Below, one piece after another: positions 55,147 to 64,000 of a DNA stretch of 64,000 nucleotides. The notes below the pieces were generated by a model. It had not been told where the DNA came from. It did no database searches and saw nothing but the letters and a program-made list of their open reading frames with translations. A program made the translations under genes and the position numbers. Numbering within the stretch: position 1 is the first letter of the stretch; the number at the start of each line of letters is the position of its first letter. The DNA comes from Papilionanthe hookeriana x Papilionanthe teres. Its lineage: Eukaryota > Streptophyta > Magnoliopsida > Asparagales > Orchidaceae. The stretch lies in NCBI GenBank assembly GCA_022702705.1, contig CM040421.1, positions 74,146,121 through 74,210,120 of the forward strand, in the 5' to 3' direction.

Positions 55147-55640
55147 ATACAAGCCCAAAAGTCCTAGACATTGCATGCATGCCAATAATTGAACATGTAC
55201 ATTTTAAAGACTATAATAGAAGCTGGATGAGTTGGATGATAACATAAATAAATAAAAAGATAAGAATAGATAATTAGAGAATTTTTGAGAATTTAATAAA
55301 TATTCATTTGTGAGATATTATAAGATTGATATGAGAGGAGCATATCAAGATGTTCTGAGCTCATACCATTTTATAAGTTCAGTTTAAATTAATGCTACAT
55401 ACATGCATTATTGTGGAAAATAAATTAGGTAAATTTATATAGATAAAAAAATTAATTAATACCTGTCTTAAACGACTATATTAACCTTGTTGGTTTGCAC
55501 AAACTTAAGTTTTTGGTAGCATACATAAAATTTAACATAAAGCTGGGTTCAATGAGATGAATTATATTAGTGAGTTTCTTGGACAAGTTGGCTCTTTCAT
55601 CTGGTGAGTTCTTCTTATGATTTTCTTTTGAATAAATAAG
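55147..55640. repeat. Diverged repeat, copy 2 (partner at 47390-48380)
   Basis: Same orientation and landmark order as copy 1, without its 540-base insert. Like copy 1 it lies to the right of a MITE of the same family, so the duplication may have involved both. Confidence 0.55.
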
Positions 55641-56770
55641 CAAATAAGTTTAACAAATAGGAAAATTTAGTTGTTGATTACTATAAGCTATTGAATTTTA
55701 TCACATAGTAATTTTAATATATTAACAAGTTTGAGTCTTTTCTCTAATTTTGGTATGATTTGATTAACTTGACACAATTAACTATTGGTATGATGAGTGA
55801 TACAATTTTTTATCTAATGAAAGCAATAGTTTATATCATCACTATATTTTTTTATCGTAGTTGTTTACAGTTAAGAGACAATGACATTGATTGGAAGCAA
55901 CTAAAACCTGGGATTTGGTTATGCTGAGATTGGTTTGAATGTAGTAGAATGATTTAATGGGATTGAGGTGAATACTATAGGAGTTGTTATTGTCAAAACT
56001 GAAAAATGTAGGGTGCAAAAAAGTGGTATGCACAAACTACTGAATGATGATCACAATGTAGGCCAATAATTGAGATGCATGATAGCACAAAAGCATCACA
56101 TTGGCTGTCATGGGTACATTGGTTGTCTTGGGTATAAGAAGCATTAGCACAGATCTTGGATCAAAATTTATCTGTGTTAATTACCGAACCCCACTTTGAA
56201 AGTTCCCAGCAAAACCTTTTGTAAGGACAAAGAAGAAACATAGAAAAACGAGATACCAAGAGAGAAATATATTTATCATTTAGTTTCACTATTCACTTCT
56301 ACCTTGAAGAGTAACATAAATAATAAGAGTTTAGATGAGAATTCTTTATTATCAATATCTTCATAAATTATTAAAAAAAAAGAAAAAGTAATTTGACAAT
56401 CTAATTTGACTTCAGTGTCAAGATTAACTCTTTCATTTAGTATTAAGGATGTTGATGTGACTTAATTATATTTTAGTGGTTGTGACTATCTATAAATATC
56501 GATCTACTTCTATTGTAGCTTTTAGCTCCCCCTTTCTTCATTAAGCTTCTTTGATTTGATGGTAATATCAAGCCACATTTATCAATGTATATAAATTTTT
56601 TTGACCATATGTTACGTAGGAGCTTTCTTTATAAGTGGAAAAAGGTTATAATGGGAGATGAAGAGCAAAGCAAAAATTATCTCATGAGGATGAGAACAAA
56701 GATGTTAGTGAGAAGTAAAGCAAGTAAAACAAGGAAGGAATCTGATCTTGAACATAATTAGCAACCCTAT
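55641..56770. other. Unassigned AT-rich DNA
   Basis: No gene or repeat recognised up to the E6 LTR. Confidence 0.4.
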
Positions 56771-58398
56771 TGATGCGGACTTTTTATTATGCAAGAACTT
56801 ATGAACCCAAATTTATATATTTATAATGATTTTGTAAAGTCCAAACTTCAATGCAAGTATACGTATCATATCAAGTAATATAGGGCTCTAATGGAGTCTT
56901 GGTTATCGATCTCATAGGGAAGGCACGTTCCTTACAATAGATAGTGTAATACTGAAATCCAATACTCAAATCGCAATTAAAGTTTAAGTTTACTTCTACT
57001 AACAAGATGTAGAAAACATTAACAGTTAAGCAAACCACAATTACTTCTAATATCTTTAAACAAAATTAACTAACACACACACACACTAAGCTTTATATTT
57101 GAAAGGTTTTGATATATATGAAAAGTGTCTTTACTCTTGCAATGAGTATATCATGTGTGAATGATATAGAATGATTATTTATTGTATTGTGCCAAATAAG
57201 TGCATAAATGTTTCTTTACCCTCAAAAAGTACCCCCCTCTTCCAAGCATGTAATGAACATTGACATATCCTAAGTTCAGTCACTAAATCTAAGGCTAGGC
57301 TGGGAGGATACCGGCTGTCACTACGGAGCACCCACTCACCCTTCACCTGAAGGCTAACCTTCGACTTTAGTTACCAATCTTAGGACCAAATTGGGGATCT
57401 CAGCCTGTCACCCTGAAACCTCCAATTTGAAGCTCATCAAAACACATTTCCTTATTTATTTGCACTCAATTCCCATGAACTACACAATTCATTTATGGAC
57501 ATTGAATGGATTCTTCATTATTGTTGTAAGGACACTCAATCCTTTCGGAGTTAATGTACAAAAATAGATTTTAACTATTCAATTGGCCAGATTGAAAAGT
57601 AAATTAAGTTCGAAATGAAAAATCATCACAATTTCTTAAATACTTTAAAAGAACTTCAAATACACATCATCACATCATCACATCTCTATGCAAGAAGAAA
57701 GACAAAGGAGACTACTCATATTTCATAGAGAAGACACAAAAAAAATGGATTTTATATATAAAAGAAAATTCATACAAACTACAATAGGAAATACAACTTA
57801 TCTCTTTCTCTTCCCCAAGCAAATCTCTTGAAGTTCCTTTGAATCCTTTTCTCTCTTCTTTGCAACACTCAATTCCCTCTTTAGAATGGAAAGGAAGAAG
57901 CAATCTCTCACTTTACTCCTTCTTTACTGCTTAAAGAAGAATCCCTCTTAAATATTCACTTCTACACTCACTCTTCCAAACCCTAACTCTAAACTCACAC
58001 TCTCTCTACTTCTACACTCTTCTCCCCGTCTCCAATTTGGTCCAAAAAATAGTTACATATATGTTAGAAACAAATTCCCAAGAGTTTCCTTAAACATCCC
58101 TTCAAAAGTCGCCAAAAATCTTCATTTTTGAATTGCACCAACATAAGGTGCCGGCGGCGCTTTATCGTCCATTTTATTCTGGAGTCTCTGGAAGTTGGCA
58201 CCTGCGGCGCCAGAAGCTGTTTTCTCCCATTTTGCTCCTTTTCGCTCCGAATTCATTCCTTTTTGCTTCTTTTTGCTCCAATCACCTAAAATCATCATAA
58301 TTGCAACAAATCATGAAAATTACCTTTCTTTAAAGTGCAATATCACCAAAAATGGGTAAAATTATATAGCAAAAACAATATATATTTTTAGTGCATCA
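56771..58398 (-). mobile_element. E6 3' LTR (1.63 kb)
   Basis: The plus strand starts TGATGC and ends GCATCA, perfect 6-bp terminal inverts. It is followed on the right by the PPT of the element strand. Relatives: fragment at 22686 and LTR at 38408. It contains the GGCGCC motif pair at 58147-58160 and 58197-58212. No coding capacity. Confidence 0.88.
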
Positions 58399-58436
58399 AA
58401 ATCCCCCAAACTTAACTATTACTTGTCCTCAAGTAA
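58399..58436 (-). other. E6 polypurine tract and adjoining hairpin
   Basis: On the element strand: TTACTTG, AGGA, CAAGTAA (58436-58419), a short spacer, then AAGTTTGGGGGATTT up to the LTR. The hairpin has a 7-bp stem. The plus-strand Athila-type element has the same arrangement at 41361-41399. Confidence 0.75.
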
Positions 58437-59892
58437 TCCTTTTACTACATAAATATATAACTCAAGGCAATGTACTTTTCACCTGTAGGACACTAAAATT
58501 TTTCATTCAAAGGAATATATTGGTAAGACTTTTAGAAAGGAATTTAGTAACTCAGTTCAACACTACATGTATAAGAATATAGCAATTAAGTCTAAGGGTT
58601 CTAGTCTTCTATTTATTTCAAGATAAACCATAATTTATCACATTAATAGTGCCTTGAAAGACTATATGAAAAAGGAGTTCATGCAAACTTCATCAGAATC
58701 TAGGCCAATACTTTAAATATAAATTCAGAAATGAAATCAAGCTCTCCCTTTAGGGTAACTCAAGTGAAGACAATTTTTGATTAGGCATCTCCTCAAGCTT
58801 CTTCTCATAAATATTTTTCTTTCTTTTTCTTTTCTTTTTCTTCATTCTTTTTTCTTTTTGGGATTGTTTTTCAATCCTTCTTTTCTTTTCTTTCCTTTTT
58901 CTCTTTTTTTTTTATTTTTTTATGAGGATTACTATATCTGGATAACCTTCAATGATTAGGAACTTCACTCTCTTCTTTCTAAAGTTCAAACTTGAAATAC
59001 CTCCTTACTTTATAATTAGGTATGAGCATTATTATTCATCATAAAGTCACAATCTCTTCTTAACACACAATACTTTAAGTCTCTTAACATTTCAAAAATA
59101 CAGTTTTCTTTACTTTAAATAGTTAGCTATAATCAAATCATTTCATACCAAATATCCTACCCCTATAAAATTAACCTTTATTACTAAAAACTTTCATCCA
59201 ATCCTTCCATAATATTCAATTGAAATAAAAAGTTTTAGTTATCTGAAGTGAGGTTCAACTGCCAGAAGTTTTGCTAATAATTTTTTGAAAATATAATAAT
59301 TGAGAACAAATAAGAGATAAATTTTTCTACCCTCCCCCAAACATAAATTTTTCAATAAAGTTGAAATAGTAGAGAGTAAAAGAACTAACCTTTTTGTGTC
59401 GAGATCTTGAAATCTTTAAAAGCTATCTGTTATTAGTCAAAATTTACAGCTAGCAAGTATGAAACACTTAGTAACAGTGATATAAAATTTTTGAACATTT
59501 GCAGGGTAAAAAGATATCAACTTTAAACATCTAAAAATCCAACAAAACACCACAACTAATAAACAAACCATCACAGTACTACACATTTCATTTAACAATT
59601 TTAACTTCTCATTACAACACTGCAGTATATCAACAGGCTCACAAATCATATAGAAAGTAAATAACTTCTACATCACAAAAATACAACACATAAAAAGAAA
59701 AATAGAAACAGAAACAGACAAACTACTACTCTTCATCACCAGCTTCATCAGTAGGGTCAGCAGGACCAGGTCTATACGGTGTATATCTGGGGCAAGTATG
59801 GAATATCACATCAGTCTCCCCCCTCATAAATATGACCTGGGCGTCATGATAGGTAATATCATACTCAACTCTTCTTCTCATATAATCCTCAT
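58437..59892 (-). other. E6 3' untranslated region
   Basis: Long pyrimidine-rich (plus strand, 58797-58920) and AT-rich noncoding sequence between the env-like ORF and the LTR. No gene seen. Confidence 0.5.
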
Positions 59893-60877
59893 TCACATGA
59901 CTTTTAGCCTAAAAAAATCCATCCTACCATGGAGTCTATCCATACTATCACTCTGTAATCTCAACTTCTCCAAAATATCAGACAATGTAGGGGGCTCAGC
60001 CTTAGATGGAATGTCGTAGCTTGTAGTAGGAATATCAGTACTCCTACTCTTATCTCGTGATCCCACATGAGACTCATAAGTATGAATGATAGTCTTGGTA
60101 ATCGGTCTCAGTGGTATAACTACCTCTTCATAACTGTTGAATACTACTCCAGACTGTACACAGGGCATGAATTAGGGTAGGATGTCTTAATCCTCTAGTG
60201 GTCTCAATCTTCTTCATAGTCTAAATACAATAATTCAAAATTGCTCTATCTCTTGTAATTTCACTATGGTGATAAGAAGGTAACAGTCTTGCAGACATGA
60301 AATAGTGTCAGACTTTAGATGCAACATTTAACTTGGAAGCAGAGAAGTTAATCATCTATTTTTGACTCACTTTCCATTCCCCTTTTTCGTATGTCAGAAA
60401 AGCAATCACTTCCTTCAAATTCGCTTCTCGGGTATCAAAATTTTCATATTCACATACAAAAGGTTCCTAAGTATAATAAAATGCATTGATACGCTGAGGG
60501 GTGAATTTAACCATTTTTTCTCGAATTAGCACATATTCTGTCTCAGTCTAGGGCAAGTTTGCATAGAATTCTCTTACAACACCCAAAACAACATTTGTAG
60601 TAAAATAACAAAATCTTTCCCATTTCCGCTCAGTAATTAACTGTTCAACAGATCCACCAGGATTGTCAAAAGCTCGATCCTGAATACACTTCTTATTGTA
60701 AAGGTAAGAATTAAAACGAAATTGCGCCTTGACATTGACAAATTTTTCTTCATCATAATCAAATTTTCTCTTCCCCTTACTCATTCTTGGAGCCATGTGA
60801 ATTTCTAAAAATTGCAAGAAAATTCTAATAAATTCCAAATCCACAATGTAACAAACTCTAAATACTATTCTAAACAA
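59893..60877 (-). pseudogene. E6 env-like ORF, copy B
   Basis: 60796-60548 starts MAPRMSKGKRKFDYDEEKF and ends VVREFYANLP, the N-terminal signature of the Athila post-integrase ORF. Broken frames then give RINAFYYT, NLKEVIAFLTYEKGEWKV and RDRAILNYCI, and 60168-59893 is a Ser/Thr-rich tail with a helical end (ILEKLRLQSDSMDRLHGRM). The function of this ORF family is unknown; an envelope role has been proposed for Athila. It is a diverged duplicate of the copy at 61789-62800. Confidence 0.72.
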
Positions 60878-61788
60878 GTAAGAGCAAATTTCATCATAGG
60901 AAATCCTAAAATTTCTTCAAAAATCCCAAATATCCAATCTAAGCAATGTGAGAGATTCATATGGTGAAAATAGAAAATTTTTAACTCAAAGTGAAGCTCT
61001 TACCAAGAGAGTGTAGATCCGATCTCAAAAAGCCCTAAAATTGCTTCAAATCCAAGATCTAGCAAGCCCTAGTTCTTCAAAGTAGCAAAAATGGAGGAGG
61101 AAGATGAAAGAAAGGGAGAAAATCGCGGGTCCCAGGGTCAAAATTACAAAATATAAGGGTTTTAGCTTTTTCTGTATTCGGGCACCGGCGGCGCCAGTGT
61201 AAAAACTTTTCTGGGTCCGAATTTTTTTTTTTGTAATTTCAATCGTTTTGTGCTCCATAATCTTATTTAATACTTCATTAAGCATCTATTTCATAAGACA
61301 AGCAATAACTAACACAATTCTTACACAAATAACACAAAACATCACTTCTATATATAAAATCTACATTACAACATAGACTCTAACATGTTCATCAAATCAA
61401 ATCAACGAACCTTAGATTTTTAGTGTTGCAAGTACACTACGATAAGCAAACACTAAAATCTAAGCACACACAATGAAATTAAGCATAGTAAATCCAAATG
61501 CAAACTACAAAGCAAATCAAAGTAAATACTAAACACACCAAACAAAACTAAGAAAAGAAAAGCAGACTCACATCAAGCACAAGCAGAATCCAGAAGTCAC
61601 TCCTCATCAGTCTCTAAACTTTCTTCCTCTTTGATATCTCCAATAGATTGACGATGCATGAACAAATTGTAGAAGGGACGAAATGGGAATTCATCAGATG
61701 AATCCTCAGCAATCACAACATTCTTCTTCTACAGATTAATCAGGCCCATTTCAATCTGATTAGTGTGATCAAATTGTTCCTTCATCCT
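60878..61788 (-). other. Spacer between the two env-like copies
   Basis: It includes the untranslated region upstream of copy B with the motif GGCACCGGCGGCGCCA (61181-61196), at the same relative place as the motif upstream of copy A (62957-62970). It supports a duplication unit of about 1.7 kb that includes leader sequence. Confidence 0.5.
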
Positions 61789-62800
61789 CTAGTCTATGTG
61801 ATCAAATAAATTAGAAATATTATTAATGACATTCAAAACATTTTGTACCTCTTTTTCCAACTGCTTGATTTTCTTCGGTATCACTCTGGAACTTTCAGGA
61901 AAGTAAGGCTGAATGGGTTGTGAAGTCTGAGTTGGTTGATCAACAAGCAGATCCATATCACCTTCATCGCTTACTATTTGGTAGTCATAAACATTAGTTG
62001 GATCAATAGGCCTCCAGGGAAAAAGAACCTTTTCCCAACTCTCATACGAAACTTGTAGTTGACTACACAACAGAAATATGGTGGAAGGGTGTCCAAGCAT
62101 ATATTTAGATCCATGAACTATCAATCTCAAAACAAATTTCACAATTATCTTTCCAATATTAATCGGCCTTCTAGTTTGAATACAGTAATTTAAAATAACA
62201 CTTTCCTTGGTTACTTTACTAATCTTCAAAGTTGTAAATAACTTCACTGAAATAAATAATGCCACTGCTTTGACATCAGATTTAAAGATGTAGAAGGGAA
62301 ACTAATATATCCATTGTCTCTTACTTCCCAATCTTCATTTTCATCCGTCAAATAATGATAAACTTCATTCATATCATCGCTTGTCGCATTAAAATTGGAA
62401 TAGTGGCAGATAGGTACATTCTCAATCATAAAGAGATCATTAATTCTCACAGGAGTGAATTGCACAAACCTACCTCACACATAGATGAATCCTTGGTTGA
62501 TCCCGTGAAGATTTGCATAGAATTCCTTCACAACCGGAACGACTACGACAACAGTAGTGTAACATAGCACTTTCCAATGCCTTTTCTTTATTATCTCTTC
62601 AACTCTTGTAGAGGATTATCCAAACCTCGATTAATAAAGCCTCTCTTCTTGATAATCGTCATCTTCATCATCACCTTGGTGAATAATTGCTGCGCCTCGA
62701 AACTGATAAACTTTCGTTCGTTGAAATTGCGAGATCGAGGGGGTTTGATGGAGTAAGAATCCATGGGATGCAAATTGGGAAAGGAAGTTTTCATTTTTCT
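61789..62800 (-). pseudogene. E6 env-like ORF, copy A
   Basis: 62794-62591 aligns with the start of copy B (FNERKFISFEAQQLF, KKRGFINRGLDNP). A shifted frame gives a VVKEFYANL-like motif near 62510. 62465-62244 gives RINDLFMIENVPICHY and YLTDENEDWEVRDNG; 62265-61789 gives ESVILNYCIQTRRPINIGK and a C-terminal helix (KKIKQLEKEVQNVLNVINN). Several frameshifts. It is nearer to integrase and slightly better preserved than copy B. Confidence 0.7.
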
Positions 62801-63196
62801 GGTGGTTAGAGGTTTAAAATGGAGTTTTGGGGGTTATAAGGAAGAAGATCCCGCTCAAACCTGCCAAAAATCAAAATTTTAAACTCCAATAACCGTCATC
62901 AGGATTTGGGCGTCGGTGGAGCTCAAATCCAGAAGTTCAGCATATAGTCTATACTTGGGCGCCGGCGGCCCGAGTGGTAAAAAATTTCACTGAACTTCGT
63001 TTGGCATGAAATATTCCAATATCTCAATTCGATCCAGTATTTATCAATTTCTTAAAAGTATTTAAGAGAAATTAGGATTACAAAATAACTATCTAAAAGC
63101 ACAACTGCAACAAACAAGCAAACACACCACAAAGATACATATGGTTACCTCTCATAAAGCGCTTGGTTTAACATCGTCAGCCGAAAAACCATTCAG

Positions 63197-64000
63197 TTAA
63201 TCGTGATGACTCAGCATTAAAACCTCTTTGAAGTCAGGTTGAAACCCATCAAAGTAAGGCTTTAATCGATGCCCATTAACCTTGAAAATATTTTGAGTAT
63301 CAGGATCCTCAATATCAACAGATCCAAAAGAATGAACTTTTACAATTGTAAAAGGTCCCAACCATCTAGACTTGAGCTTTCCAGGAAATAATTTTAGCCT
63401 TGTGTTGTATAACAAAACTTTCTGTCCATGTTCAAATTTCATTTTCAATATCTTCCGATCATGCCACAATTTCATTCTCTCTTTATATATCCTGTCATTG
63501 TGATAAGATGCAATTCTAATTTCTTCCAATTCATTCAATTGCATAAATCTCTTCTCTCTAGCATTTTTCAAATTAAAATTCAACTCTTTTATTGCCTAAT
63601 ATGCTTTATGCTCCAATTCAACTGGTAAATGGCAAGTCTTACCAAACACTAGTCTATAAGGAGACATTCCAATAGGGGTCTTAAAAGTAGTCCTATAAGC
63701 CCATAATGCAGTATCTAATCGAGCAGACCAATCTAATTTGTGAATATCCACAGTTTTCTCCAAAATTCTTTTAATTTCACGATTAGACACTTCTGCTAAA
63801 CCACTAGTCTGGGGATGATAAATAGTAGAGATTCTATGAATAATATTATATTTTATTCCTAAAATGGGATCCACCATCAGTTATAATCACTCTCAGCATT
63901 CCATATCTCGCAAATATATTTTTCTTTAAAAATTTGAAACACTCCAAGCATCACATCTAGGTAAAGCAATAGCTTCAATCCATTTCGAGACATAATCAAC
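63197..64000 (-). pseudogene. E6 integrase, C-terminal half
   Basis: Right of 63877 the minus strand gives VDYVSKWIEAIALP and ITDGGSHF (catalytic Asp) with a frameshift. 63877-63596 gives ISTIYHPQTSGLAEVSNREIK (catalytic Glu) and LWAYRTTFKTPIGMSPY. 63583-63197 gives the C-terminal module GQKVLLYNTRLKLFPGKLKSRWLGPF, a GPY/F motif, and the end RLKPYFDG. No chromodomain. The pattern is that of Athila-type integrase. It is interrupted by a stop near 63594 and a frameshift near 63880. Confidence 0.85.

Larger units (their letters stand above)
56771..64000 (-). mobile_element. E6: Athila-type LTR retrotransposon, 3' part
   Basis: From the right edge on the minus strand: integrase, two env-like ORF copies, PPT with hairpin, and a 3' LTR. 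The layout, integrase C-terminus, PPT and post-integrase ORF are those of Athila elements. gag, protease and RT must lie beyond 64000. All visible ORFs are broken. Confidence 0.85.

Overview
The window is AT-rich nuclear DNA from a flowering plant with a repeat-rich genome. I base this on Tat- and Athila-type Ty3/gypsy retrotransposons, a CACTA remnant, a hAT-type MITE, and one secretory class III peroxidase gene with plant introns. The species cannot be named from the sequence. One intact host gene is visible (peroxidase, minus strand, 24953-27061). Almost everything else is nested and decayed mobile DNA.

Region 1 (1-22359) is most of one giant minus-strand Tat-type LTR retrotransposon, E1. 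Its 5' LTR (15039-22359) is 7.3 kb, its interior is 12.4 kb, and its 3' LTR (1-2650) runs off the left edge, so the full element would be about 27 kb. Read on the minus strand the order is: LTR, Arg-type primer site, Gag with a long N-terminal extension, protease, reverse transcriptase with RNase H, a second RNase H, integrase, and then an open 495-codon gene ending in a complete AlkB-type 2-oxoglutarate/Fe(II) oxygenase domain of the plant ALKBH9/10 type. The N-terminus of that gene resembles the N-terminus of the element's own Gag, and a good splice acceptor lies just before its ATG. A 3' untranslated region with a 37-bp hairpin-forming tandem repeat, a hairpin and the polypurine tract follow. 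gag and pol are broken; the AlkB gene is not.

Region 2 (22360-27947) holds an Athila-type LTR fragment interrupted by a patchwork insert carrying a piece of E1-like integrase between inverted arms, then unassigned DNA, a microsatellite and the peroxidase gene.

Region 3 (27948-36173) is the 3' end of a second, plus-strand relative of E1 (E2). It has a 93-95 bp tandem array in the 3' UTR, a PPT hairpin and a 6.6-kb LTR whose two ends are recognisably homologous to those of E1. Comparing the two LTRs exposes a conserved TATA block about 135 bp from the LTR end.

Region 4 (36174-45640) is a nest. A minus-strand Tat-type element (E3; gag and protease at 42.9-45.1 kb, RT and second RNase H remnants at 36.2-37.1 kb) is split by Athila-type material: a plus-strand element with LTR pieces at 37094 and 41400, and the 5' part of a minus-strand Athila-type element (LTR 38408-40409, Asp-type primer site, gag remnant).

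Region 5 (45641-56770) has only short or decayed elements: a 528-bp hAT-type MITE with an 8-bp target duplication, inserted in an older MITE; other MITEs; a diverged repeat pair; CACTA transposon remnants; and recent short tandem duplications.

Region 6 (56771-64000) is the 3' part of a minus-strand Athila-type element (E6): 1.6-kb 3' LTR, PPT with hairpin, two diverged copies of the post-integrase env-like ORF in tandem, and the integrase, continuing beyond the right edge.
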